From: Neurospora tetrasperma FGSC 2508
Lineage: Eukaryota > Ascomycota > Sordariomycetes > Sordariales > Sordariaceae
Direction: 5' to 3'
Length of the DNA: 64,000 bases
Assembly (NCBI RefSeq): GCF_000213175.1
Contig: NW_009799103.1
Coordinates: forward strand, 3,060,636-3,124,635
Positions within the stretch are counted from its first letter, which is position 1; the number at the start of each line of letters is the position of its first letter. The notes beneath the pieces were generated by a model. The model saw nothing but the letters and a program-made list of their open reading frames with translations. It was not told the DNA's origin and ran no database searches. Below, piece by piece: positions 37,661 through 48,590 of the stretch. Both the position numbers and the translations under genes were made by a program.

Positions 37661-39518
37661 TCAAATCCCCGAATCCTCCTGCGGGAAAGCCTGCGTGCCC
37701 ACGTTATCCGACCAAGTCTGACAAATGTCATTGAACTGCGTCCGATCGGAATCGCTCACGTCCGCCTGGATGTCCGCCTCGCGCTCGAGGAACTCTAGGC
37801 TCAGCCCTTCGCTGGCGTGCCAGGCAATGTGGCAGTGACAGAGCCACGCGCCGGGGTTGTCGGGCATGAAGGCGATGGCGAGGTAGCCGTTGCCGGGGAG
37901 GGCGGCGACGTCGCGGCGCGGGGGGTTCTTGGTCTTGAAGCTCTGCGGAGAGGTGGCGGCATCAAAGGTGCCGGTGGATTGGTCGAGGATCCAAAAGTCG
38001 TGGCCGTGTAGGTGGATGGGGTGCTCGAGACCGAGGTTGGATTGGTCTTGGATGACGAGGACGATCCATTCATTGTCGGTGGTGGTTTTCTTTGGAGAAG
38101 AGGGGATAGGTTAGTCAGGGGTGTGTCTGATGGGATGGGAGTAATGGAAAAAAAACAAAAAAAACGAGGAAGCAGCTTACATTGATGGCGAGAACGTTGT
38201 AATCGGTTGGAAACAGGCTCTCGCCGTTGAACACTTGTTTCAAGGTCGGGTTGTTCCAGTCGATGAGCAAACTACTTGTGTTGATGGTCCAGTGAACGTA
38301 ATTTGTCGTTGAAATATTCAAGTACGTGTCAAAGCTCTTTTGGATATTGGTGACATCCATCTTGAGATGGGGGACAAGCGATGCCAGAGGTTCATCAAGG
38401 CAATCGCTGCTGACGGTGACATCACTGGTCGAGGTCGGGTCCAATGTGCTGCTGGCATTATATCGAAGGACCGAGGTGATGCTGTCGGGGTTTACATTTG
38501 GCTGGCAAGCGTTCAACCACCCGGCACGTACCCAGTAGTTGTCCACTGCCTGGTTGGCATGGAAGATGATATCGTACCGCTGGCCCTCGGTGAGTTTCAA
38601 GCTGGAGGTGCTGTAGGGCTTGATGGGAACAAGATCAGCAGCGATAACCTTCAACTTGTGCTTGTCAATGCTGAACTGGAACACACCATCGACAGCCGCA
38701 TTGACCAAGCGAAGACGGTACTTCTTGCCCTTCTCAACCACAGTTGTTAACTTGACTCCACGTCCGGTACAATTCGGGTCCGTTGATGAGTTACTGCAGT
38801 CGAATTTGTTGGTTCCGTTGATGAGACCACTTTCCAGGGCTGGAGGCTGACCATTCCGGGCGGCAAACCACCGAGTAAAGACATCAACATGGGACCAGTC
38901 GGAGAGAAAGAGATGGCCCAGATCCTCGTCGTAATTGGCAGTCGCGGGTCCGTTGAAGATCATGCCACCAAAAACACCGTTCGCGTACTGTAGACTGAAG
39001 TGACTGTGGTACCAGGTTGACCCGTACTGGCTAACCTTGAACCTGTAAGTCATGGACTGCCCGATAGCGATGGCGCATTGAGTGATCCCTGGAACACCAT
39101 CGTAGATGTTGCTACCCGATTGACGAAGACCATGCCAATGGATGCCTGTGCCGTTGGACTTTAAGTTGTTGGTAACATGAATGATCAGACTGTCACCCCA
39201 GTCGGCAAAAATGGTAGGACCCGGGACCGTCCCATTGATCGTTTGACATTGGCGAGCGTAGCCGTCTGGCGCACAATCTCCTTCCTCTACCGACAACCAA
39301 TACTCGCGAGTGACTCCCGTGTCCGGCGTTTCATCGTAATAGTTCGTATCGATGGAGTAGTTTCCCCAGCAGCTTCGTGATTTGTTTGTGTTGTCACATG
39401 CGGCCCGAGGAAGGAGGTGGTAGTCGAGTTGTGGTGGTGTTTGCCGTAGAGCATGGAGAGAGGAGGAAGACACACTCGCCGCAAGGGCACTGAACACGCA
39501 ACCAAGCGCTGACTTCAT
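37661..39518 (-). CDS. Secreted laccase (multicopper oxidase)
   Basis: Two exons on the minus strand, 39518-38181 and 38089-37661, encode 588 residues. Laccases oxidise phenols with four coppers and reduce O2 to water outside the cell. The signal peptide is MKSALGCVFSALAAS. All four copper-ligand regions are intact: HWHGLRQSG, WYHSHFSLQY, HPIHLHGHDFW and HCHIAWHASEGLSLEF (His-Cys-His pattern with Leu as probable axial residue). Many N-x-S/T sites are present. The C-terminus ends DSGI, matching the DSGL/I plug typical of ascomycete laccases, which blocks the solvent channel and needs precise maturation. An in-frame ATG at 39611 would add 31 residues before the signal peptide; a TATAAA at 39689-39694 sits upstream of both. 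I choose 39518 because it exposes the signal peptide. The natural substrate is unknown. Confidence 0.94.
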
Positions 39519-41840
39519 CCCGGAATGTAAGGAAATGCGGATAGTGGCTTTGCTGGCGGATGCGTCGGTTGAAGGTGAAGGGCCTGGGGTAGGGAGAGGA
39601 TCACCAGGCATATAACAAGCCCGGCGGGTAACATGGATACCAACAGGGACGAGACATGAGGATCAGTGAGTTCAACAACCATGGATTGTTTATAACTAGC
39701 CCATATAACTCGACATCGCTTCCGCAAGACTCAGGGGGGGGTCGTTGTTTCCTGCAGTCTACTCTCACCAGTGCGTGATCTGCGCATCATGTGTCATAAT
39801 AAGGCGAGGTGGCCAGGACGGCCGCGAAACTACGCGAACCATGACTTGCTCTAGCGCAGACAGTTGATGAATTGCGCAGCCCGGTGAAGGAACGGCCGGT
39901 GCCTTCAAAGCCACTACGTCCGACCAATGCGTGGCGGACCCGAGCTTTCAAGTGATGTTGGAAAGGACTTGTGCAGAGACGAGCACTCATAAGACAGCTC
40001 GCTCTGATCATTGGCACGGTATGCCTAGTATTTCCAAAATGAGAGCTTGACTGATGGGTGTCTACCGAAGTGCTCCGTTTCGAAGGCCATGCAACCAAGT
40101 GCACGTAGGGCCATGTACCTCGCGACATCTGGCCCTTCATCTGCCGACTTGTGTGTTAGTTCGGGTCGCTAGCGAGTCTCGACATCAGTCAGACGCCTGG
40201 CTATTGTGTGCTAGAGTAGAGCTCGCACGCTTGTTGGAGCCTTTGGTCCGTCTGAGTGTAAAACCGAATGGTTGATCCGAGGAGAAAGCCCATCGAGAGG
40301 GTATAGGGGAGCAATATATGTGACTCTTGACATGCACTCTTTCGTGAGAATGATTTCAAGGGCGACGAAGTGTGAGGTCACTCTTGAGGCTTAGATCGTG
40401 GGCGCAGGGAACGAGAAGGCTGTACCATGACCCAGGGGCGAAGCTAATCAGGTCGCATATACATCACAGGCGAGTGAAGCTCGAGGAAAGAGGATTCGCG
40501 ACAACAACGGGTATTGAGTAGCCTGGAGCTTTTGTTCACATGTGCTGTTTGAATCAAAACTCGGTTTCGCGATCTGGCAAAGGCTGTCAGCCTCAAACAA
40601 TGGCAATGTCATGAAGGCAACCTAGAAGGGTTTTGGTTTGGGTTTGGTGGTGATCAGTCTGTGATGCTGGATTCGCTCGACTGGTGGATTCTGGCGAATC
40701 CCGAGACCGGAGTTTTGCGTGTAACTCTGTACCTACCAAAAAAAAAAACTCGGCTCGAAAACGAGGAACGGTCCGGCAACGCAGGGTTGGAATTCTGCCA
40801 TGGGCGTTTGGCTGTATGTAGGTACGTGGTTGTCGATGCAACTGGCAGACCTTTAACCCTGCGTTGCCAGCCCTTTCGTTTCTCCATCATCCGAATACAT
40901 GTCACCAGCTCAAGTCATTAACTCGGAGACGTCCGAAGTGTGGCTTTGCATGACATGGCTCAGACGATTTCTATGCTCAGAAGCCTTTGAAGCACGTATC
41001 GACAGCCCATGGGCCAGTGAGATGCAGTCGGATGTGCTTCAGCCACCCACAGGACAGACAGGACGTCGGAGATGGAGCGCAGACAGACGTCGGGTGAGGC
41101 GAGGGCCTCGTTGCCGGCAGACATCACCCGAGCTCAGATGACTAGAAAAGTCATTAGCCTGATGGACTTTCTCAGTCTGGCAGAATGTATGGGGTGACGT
41201 AGAGGTACTCACAGCACCTTGGACCGAGTAAGCGAAACAGCTGAGGCGGACATGGAAGTATAAGTCAGGGAGCTGAGCCACTTAGCATAACATGAACAGT
41301 CAGTCACCGGGAAACTGCCTGGGAAGCCAGTCGAATATAAGTGCGGATGGGCGAAGAATGAAGGGTCGGTGACATTTTCAATGTGAAGGTGAAAGAGAAA
41401 GTGGTGGCAGTTGGGACATGGAATGAGACGGGAAGAAATGATACGGGAAGGAACCCAGGCCATCAGCCACTGCCTAGCCCACTGAGCTACAGTGTGGCGC
41501 TGCCCTGAAGCTAACGGCGGTTAGGCCCGTTACCCCCCCGCACAGTTCCTGATCAACATGGAACCGTCGCGTAGCCCCCCAAGCCCCCCACGTGGACCAC
41601 GTTTTCCCTTCAGGTTGCTGCTTAAGGTACCTTATCTCCTGTTTCGTCCAATCTTTCCCCTTCAAACATCATTCATCAAACGGAAAACACCCAAACTTCG
41701 AATAATCACGCCACGAGCTTTGGCGCGCTCTCGAGTCTCCTGTTTGCCGTCAACACCCCTCAACAACAAAAGAGGTTTTGGCCAGCTCGTTATTCAACGA
41801 TAGCTCGACGTCATCGGTCTCCATTTCATCCACAAGCACG
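39519..41840. other. Divergent intergenic region laccase / SFH5
   Basis: About 2.3 kb containing both promoters. The only ATG-started frame of note, 39787-40140 on the minus strand, has no recognisable ordered composition. Nothing else seen. Confidence 0.5.
39689..39694 (-). promoter_or_regulatory. TATA box of the laccase gene
   Basis: TATAAA on the minus strand, 171 bp upstream of the chosen start and 78 bp upstream of the alternative ATG at 39611. Confidence 0.45.
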
Positions 41841-43009
41841 ATGAGCACTCAACCCTCAGACAATGCGGAGCCTGGAACCACTCCGGCTGCCGTCAGCACT
41901 GACGCCGGCAACGAGAATACACCAACTGTCACCGGATCCGAACCAGATGCTGCCAAACACACCGAAGAGGAACCGAAAGTAGTCAATCCCACTGAACCCC
42001 AGCCGACAGCACCAGTCGACAACGAGCCCAAACCCGCCGCTGCCCCCGCTCAAGACACCGACTCTCCCGCTGATGTCAAGGACTCGGTGTCAACAACAGC
42101 GGGTGAGCTTCCTCCCCTCGTCCAGCTGTGGAAGGCTGCCGAGGGCCATCCCCATTTCGAGATTTGGGGCGTCCCCCTCTCGGACCCCGAGAGACACATC
42201 CCGACCCAAATCATTTTCCAGAAATTCCTAAATGCCAACGATGGACAAGTCGAAAAGGCCAAGGATCAGCTGCTCAAGACGCTCGACTGGCGCCAAAAGA
42301 CACAGCCTCAGCAGCTGCTCAGGAAGATGTTTTCCAAGGCCAAGTTTGATGGTCTGGGCTACGTCACTACCTACACAGCCGGCGACGAGCCTGCTGTCGA
42401 CGAGCCCGAGCAAAAGGAGGTGTTCACTTGGAACCTCTACGGCAGTGTCAAGTCTCTCGACGAGACCTTTGGCAACCTTCAAGAGTAAGTCCCATACCAC
42501 CTTCTCCATCCCTGCTGTCTGCTTTACGCTTGTCATGTCGCTCACGCTTGGTGCTCCAAAGGTTTGTGGAGTGGCGTGTTGCCCTCATGGAGCTTGGTCT
42601 TATGGAAATCAACATTGGGGGGGCCATCAAGCCCATCACGGCCGACTACGACCCCTACAAGATGACTCAGGTCCATGACTACAAGGGCATCAGTTTCTTG
42701 CGTCAAACCGACGTGGCCAAGGCGGCCAGCAAAGAGTGTATCAAGGTGTTGGGCGACAACTACCCCGAGCTGCTCAAGGAAAAGTTCTTCCTTAACATCC
42801 CTGCCATCATGGGCTTCTTCTACGGCCTCATGAAAATGTTTGTCTCCAAAAAGACGTTGAATAAGTTCCATCCCATGTCTAGCGGCACAAACCTTGCAAA
42901 GGAGTTTGTCAACACCAAGGTCGACGGGTTGGGCGACAAGCTCCCTGCTGAGTATGGTGGCAAGGGCGCGGACTTGAAGACACTGGGCAAAGCACCTATT
43001 GTCCAGTAG
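41841..43009 (+). CDS. sfh5: Sec14-like CRAL-TRIO protein SFH5
   Basis: Two exons, 41841-42484 and 42562-43009, encode 363 residues. The N-terminal about 95 residues are Thr/Pro/Glu-rich and probably disordered. The rest matches fungal SFH5: a CRAL-TRIO-N helix bundle (LNANDGQVEKAKDQLLKTLDWR) and a lipid-binding domain (VEWRVALMELGLMEINI, FFLNIPAIMGFFYGLMKMFVSKKT, HPMSSGTNLAKEF). Sfh5 is annotated as a phosphatidylinositol transfer protein of ER and cortical membranes, and yeast Sfh5 was shown to bind heme. The H-x-Y in VHDYKG (His253, Tyr255) fits the spacing of the yeast heme ligands. The start ATG at 41841 is the first in frame; an upstream TTG is rejected. The intron has a gtaagt donor and an aaag acceptor. 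Neighbours give no functional hint. Confidence 0.92.
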
Positions 43010-43717
43010 AGGACCTAAGGTCCCGTCATAAAGGTAATGCGGCGACCAAGGATGTTTGATGATGAACGTGTTGCTGGTCTGGGCAAAACGTATGAAGCGA
43101 AAAGAGGGAGGGAAAAGTCTGTGATATGTTCGACCATGGTGCCTGTCTTCGTTACTAATGTTTCACGCTCTACTGCCTATTTGATAGGCATCTTTTCTTT
43201 TCTACTAGAACTAATGGCGACATCTCACTAATACCGGCAGTATGGCCTCAAAAACCGTTTTAGCAGCCTAGGTAGAGATTTCAGAACAGGTCAAAAAGGC
43301 CTTTGTTTCCGAACCTGGGGCGGTCACACCAACACAAATTTCCATGTCTTCTCAACCAAGCAAGGCTTCGGAGGTAACCCAACGCCGTGATACTCACCAG
43401 ACTGTAGTGCACCATCATATCGTGCATTATCCTAGTGTGCAGATCAAAAGCACGACGCAGGTCTCTCCAATGGCGATGAGGACCCCGCAGTGTGACTCTG
43501 TCCAACCTGAAGCTGAAACCGGATACCTTTATCCATCATCATCATCATCTTCATCACCACCATCACTCTACGACATTTATGTGGTCGTTAATGTATGCTT
43601 TCACAATAGCAACTTGCTACCATTCATCATCTCCTTGACATATAGACTTCATATAAGCAAACAGCAGCCTCACACCCCCCTCAAGCTGAAGACACTCTCC
43701 AAATCAAATCCGCCATA
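43010..43717. other. Intergenic region SFH5 / VOC gene
   Basis: 708 bp with a CATC/CACCAT tract near 43534-43566. No gene seen. Confidence 0.5.
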
Positions 43718-44472
43718 ATGATTACCGGACTTCATCACGTTCGTAGTCCCTGTCCTCCTCTATCATTCCATTCGATCGATCGATCCCATCCCATCTTCCT
43801 TTCTCCCTAACTTACCTCCTCCTCCCCCACCACCTCTTATTTCATCTTTTTTTTTTTTTTTTTTTTTTTTGGCCTTTTCTTTCACTCACAACACCCCCAT
43901 CCCCATCCCCACCCCCATCCCCATCTTACATATCATACTCACCACCACCAGGTAAACATCCTCGTCCCCCCTTCCACCTTGCATCTCGCCACCTCTTTCT
44001 ACGGCACCACCCTCGGCCTTATTCCCCGGCCCGTCCCGGCTTTGCAACAAGGCACCTTGGCTTGGTTCGATTTTTCTTTGCAAGAGTCAGGTGTTCAACA
44101 ACAACAACAACAACAGCTGCATTTTGCGCTAGGTCGACCCGATATCGATTTCACGCCCGAGGCTAGAAATGCCGATAGACACCCTTGCTTCCGAGTGGGG
44201 AACGCGGAGAAACTGAAAGAACTGCAGGAGAGGATTTGGGAGCATTATAAGCGGGGAGGGGAAGGGGCGCCGATGGAGTGTGATGAGCCGGGGACGGTGG
44301 GGAGTGGTGAGTTATCTATTTTCTTCTTCTTTTTTGGGGGGGAGGAGATAGGGGGGACAAAGGGGGTATTTGGGCTGATGCTAACGCAGTTGTAGGTCAT
44401 CAGGGGGTGGAGTACCCAAAGAGATTCTTTGCGAGGGACTATGCGGGGAATAGGCTGGAGTTCAGCCTTTAG
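43718..44472 (+). CDS. Small VOC (glyoxalase/dioxygenase fold) protein
   Basis: Three exons, 43718-43738, 43952-44306 and 44396-44472, encode 150 residues. The opening M-I-T-G-L-H-H-V-N-I-L-V-P-P with TSFYGTTLGL, and the ending DYAGNRLEFSL, are typical of the vicinal-oxygen-chelate superfamily. These proteins use a metal in a beta-alpha-beta-beta-beta barrel for isomerase, lyase, dioxygenase or resistance functions. The conserved His after GLH and the Glu of RLEF are candidate metal ligands. A poly-Gln run (nt about 44097-44115) interrupts the first module between beta strands. The first exon has 21 coding bases, followed by a 213-nt intron containing 24 T and a CCCCAT repeat. The reaction is unknown. 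The exon 1 join is inferred from the family motif L-H-H-V-N. Confidence 0.82.
43847..43870. repeat. T24 homopolymer in VOC intron 1
   Basis: An uninterrupted run of 24 T inside intron 43739-43951, followed by C-rich CCCCAT-type repeats (about 43890-43926). The length is prone to sequencing slippage. Confidence 0.95.
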
Positions 44473-44791
44473 TTCTCTTAAGTGTGAGGTGCAATGGAAG
44501 TGATGGAGGACGACGGGATCAGAGGGTGGACCATATCGAGACGAGACTTCAGTTACATGCAGGGACCGGGTATACGCTGTTAATGCATGTCTGACAGATG
44601 CAGTCTACTTGGGGCATCTCCATCTTTCACGGAAAATCAACGTTTCTTCGGGTACGGGACGTCCTGCCATGCTAACTGGACCCATCAACCATCATCTACG
44701 CCGATACCTTTCCCTCCTTCTTACATGGCATGAAGCTTCGTCTAACATTTCACAGTCCTTTCCCCTACTTCGTCCCTCTTCCGCTGGCACA
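44473..44791. other. Convergent intergenic region VOC / Asp f 4-like
   Basis: 319 bp between two stop codons; 3' UTR sequence only. Confidence 0.5.
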
Positions 44792-45885
44792 TCAAGTGAA
44801 AATGACATCAACATGCCCCCCATTACTCCAGCCCTGACATCCACCCGTCGGATTCCCATTCGCGTCATTACTCACCACCGCCCCCGGCTGGCCCTGGCAA
44901 TTCTCCAATCTATAACTCCTTTGCCTCCCGCATGTAACGGCCCCCGGCTCACTGCACGTGTACACACAAGTCTGCATATCCGACCGACACCCGCTTCCCC
45001 TGACCACCACCGTCATCGGATGCCCTTGCATGTTCACCAGCCGACTTACATCCGTCGTGGCAAACGAGCCCGTGTTGAACTCACCAAACGTATTGTTCAC
45101 CTGCCCGTACTCCGTCAGTGTCGTCGTGTAGTTGTACAGCGTCGACCAGCCGCCGGGAACCTCGTTATCCATCGACACCACCACCGCGTTGCCCTGCGCA
45201 GGGAGCGAGTACGTGATCTTGGGGGTGCGCGCGTCCATGAACGAGGATTGTGCGTCTTCTACGGGGTTGTACCAGACCACCAGGATCAAAGGCACCGAGG
45301 CCCCGTTGATGAAGGAGAAGGTGTTGGGACCGTTGGTGCCGAGATAGATGCCCGCGGTCCCTGAGGCGGCCGAAAGGGCGTTTTGTCCCTGTGAGATGAC
45401 GCCGATGGTGGAGAGGTAGGTGCAGTCCGGGGGGGAGAGGCCAGGCACGGGGCTGGCACAGTTGTAAGGGATGGGCAGGGCGTTTTGGACGGGAGACTGA
45501 GGAGAGGGAGGTCCGTGGGAGGGACTACTCGGTGGGACGGGTGATGGTTGTTGCTGAGTGCCGGCTGAGGAGGAAGAGGGGAGCGGGATGTTGGGGATGA
45601 TGTTGCTGACGCCCGATGTGACGGTGATGGTGGTTGGCAAGATGTTTTGCACCAAGGATGTGGCAATGACGGTTGGGGTCACGGTTATGGTCGATGTGAG
45701 GAGCGGAGGAGCGAGATTGGCTGGCCTACTCGAATTGTTGGTTAGCGGATGACCCAGGCATCCATTTGGATAGCGACTTACGACGACGGGTCCTGATTGC
45801 CCAACTTCAAAGCCCGATCCACGAAGGCGGACGTGGAGCTGACAAGAAGCAGCACACACCAGTAGAAGTAAATCTTCATGATCAT
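44792..45885 (-). CDS. Secreted protein resembling allergen Asp f 4
   Basis: Two exons on the minus strand, 45885-45782 and 45725-44792, encode 345 residues. A signal peptide (MIMKIYFYWCVLLLVSSTSA) leads into a Ser/Thr/Pro-rich linker with TITVTPTVIA/TITVTSG-like repeats and a PSSPSHGPPSPQSP stretch, probably O-glycosylated. From about residue 135 an ordered domain follows: GIYLGTNGPNTFSFIN, PLILVVWYN, VVVSMDNEVPGGWS, NTFGEFN, MTVVVRGSGC, CVYTCSEPGAVTC, NGNPTGGCQGW. The order of motifs (LILVVWYN, DNEVPGGWS, TFGEF) resembles the secreted Asp f 4 family of fungi, whose function is unsettled. The resemblance is from memory and moderate. Six or more cysteines suggest disulfides. No GPI signal is evident at the C-terminus (HVDVIFT). 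It is convergent with the VOC gene. Confidence 0.8.
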
Positions 45886-47229
45886 GTTTCCGGCTTGCTG
45901 AGAATCAGGTTCGGCACCGAACAATACGGGACACCAAGTTCACGGATCCGGGCTCTGAGCTTCCAACCGAAGCCGACAGCCTGGCTGTTCTTAAGGCTCC
46001 TTTCTCACCGGTCAGACCTGCCATTCTCGGTGTCGACGTCCTCACCTTGTTTCCGACCGAGCAAGTACGACTAGTGAGTTGTAATTGTCGTGGGGGAGTT
46101 GTGTGACAGTATGACCGTGACTTGGTCGAGACGGCAAGAGCGTTTGTGGTGTTTGAATGGTCGAGAACCTCGGTGATCCGCCATTGCCACCAACATGAAA
46201 GGCAGCACGGAGCCAAACTATTCGGGTAGATGCTTCAAAGTTCGGATGGAGATCGTCGCCCACCATCATGATTTTCTCTCTCTCTTCCGTTGCGGTGTTC
46301 AAACTTTCCAAATATTCACTGATCCAGGTCATTCGAGTTCGTGATCTCTGAAAACCAGACTTCGACCTATTTGGAAACTTCATCCGACACAAAGTGAAGA
46401 CGGGACCTCAGTTGCTCGACTCGTAGCTTACACAAATTGATCGGAGACAATATTCCCCAACAAGCCTTTTCATCCTACCCTTTCCCAACAAATTCCCGAT
46501 CTGACAGGACACCTAAGCGTGATTGTTCTGACGGCTCAGTTCGGACTAACAGCGTACCAGGACTCAGAGATTATTCGTACATAATCGCTCACATGCCTTG
46601 GCGTGACGCCTTTAGGTAGTCATGGCATGGCACAACCAACAATTTACACATACGAGCTGGCCTTCGATGAGATCATTGGTATTTGGCGGTAGCTATGGTT
46701 CCCCCAAGGCGCAGCTGCCCGAGCCGAGATGTGTACGCCTCATTACACACAACATCCCTACTCGAGACTGGCAGAAAGTGGTCTCTGCAATGGAGTAACG
46801 AAACTGTCGTTGGGGAACAACAACAAATATATCCATGATCAATTTTAATCATGACCGGAAGGAAAGGTACCTAGCTCCACGCGTACCGACACCACCACCA
46901 TGGTTCATGCTGCTCCATATGTCTAAACTCAACCTGGCTGCTGCTATCCATGGCTTAGCCAGTAGCTTCGGGTCCTGGCTGCTTGTTTCACCAAAACGAC
47001 GTAGCAAGCTTTTACGATTGGCAATAGTCATGGTCGCGCTGTTTCCGCATTTCTGTTTCATCTGATCAACATCAGGTTTTCAGTCACGCTGGGACTAAAC
47101 GAAGAGGGGTGAGACTAAGAATAAAAAGAGCACAAACTTTCTGCTTGATCCTTTCATCGAGTCATTATCATTCCCCTCCTACGTATATTCATATCATCTT
47201 CATTGATACTATCCTTCCATTCTATCACC
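45886..47229. other. Divergent intergenic region Asp f 4-like / aspartic protease
   Basis: About 1.34 kb holding both promoters, with an aataaaaag box near 47118 before the protease. No gene seen. Confidence 0.45.
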
Positions 47230-48590
47230 ATGAAGTCCCTGATGCCACTTATAGCCAGCTTGCTGTTCACAAGCACAACGGCTTTCTGCCCTAGCCAGCC
47301 AGTCACTGGCCATCTCGAGGGAGGTCTCAAGCATCGCTCGTCAGACCGTCGACGAGAGACCGGGAAGAAAAGCCTTACAAGAGTACCGTTGGAAGTTGAC
47401 TCGAGGAATAGCGGCAAAACCGAACTCCAATGGATGGCAACCATTACGGTCGGCACCCCTCCTCAGACGTTGTAAGTTAACACAGCATCCCCATGCAGAA
47501 CAAGGGAACGGCTAACGTCACCATCCATAGTAAAGTCGTTGTAGACACTGGATCAACCGCTCTTGTCCTTCCTCGTAACAACTGCACCAACTGCGGCAAA
47601 CACTCGCTCTTTAACCCATCCAAATCCACATCATTTTCGCCCCAACCTGCACTTTTTCGACCCATCGAGTACGGCACTGGTGCAGACACTATCCCGCTCA
47701 ATCAAACCGGCCGAGCAGAATGCGAAGTCGTCACCGACACCGTCTCGATACAGGGTCTTTCTGCCCCCAAACAGGAGTTCTTGCTTTGTCATAGCTACGG
47801 CGAGACTCTGTCTTCCCAACTTGCCGACGGAATCCTCGGCATTGGTCCTGCTGACATCTCGGCTTGGGACGAAAGCGGGAACTTTACCTATCTCCCCTTT
47901 CTCCCCAACCTCGTCAGTGAGGGGCAGCTCTCAAACAGGATCGTTGGCCTTGCCCTCGGGTCTGGTGGCCAGAACCAGCAACAGCGCGGTCCTGAAGCCT
48001 CCATCGGCGGCGTCGACGATGCGCGCTATCATGGCCGTATCAAGAACGTCAGTGTCGATGAAATGCTCACCACTCTCTCGGGTGTGTTTACACTAGATGT
48101 ACAAGCTGCCTACATCGGCTCCGGAAATAACAAGCGAGTATGGCCCAACTCAACCAACGGCAACAAGCCACTCGTGCCAGGGGTTGCTTACATCGACTCA
48201 GGGACCGCCTACATGCTGGCTCCTGACCAACAAGCAGCCGAGAATCTCTACTCGGGCATTTCCAAGGACATCGTCCCCCTCAATGATAGGGGATCATGGG
48301 GTGCGAGTTGTGCTACGCTGGATGAAGTGGCGACGGACATCACGTTCACTATCGGGACGAAAACCAGAGGCGAGGTGATTGAAGTGACTATGCCGAAGAG
48401 TGCATTTAACCTGGGTGAGTATCCTGGCAAGAAGGGGGTGTGTCAGGCGGCGTTTTCTCACTGGGATCCTCCCTTAATTGAGCCTATCGAGGGCCGTCGG
48501 CTGTGGTTGTTTGGAAGCCCTTTAATCAAGGCTTATTACACGGTTTGGAATGCCAAGAGTAGCACGCTTGGTTGGGCTGAGAAAGTTTAG
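47230..48590 (+). CDS. Secreted aspartic protease (pepsin family A1)
   Basis: Two exons, 47230-47471 and 47531-48590, encode 433 residues. A signal peptide (MKSLMPLIASLLFTSTTA) precedes a basic pro-segment with HRSSDRRRETGKK, a likely processing site. The mature enzyme contains both catalytic motifs, VDTGST (about residue 86) and IDSGTA (about residue 302), plus ADGILGIGP and the final WLFGSPLIKAYYTVWN typical of A1 proteases. The intron (gtaagt...catag) falls just before the first DTG motif and splices PPQT-F-K to VVVDTG. Several N-glycosylation sites are visible. The C-terminus ends shortly after the last strand with no Ser/Thr-rich GPI tail, so a soluble extracellular enzyme is inferred. 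Substrates are unknown. Confidence 0.93.

Noticed and set aside
39787-40140. ATG-started 117-codon minus-strand frame
   Set aside because: Low-complexity Ser/Arg/His composition, no signal peptide or domain, no splice-linked partner.
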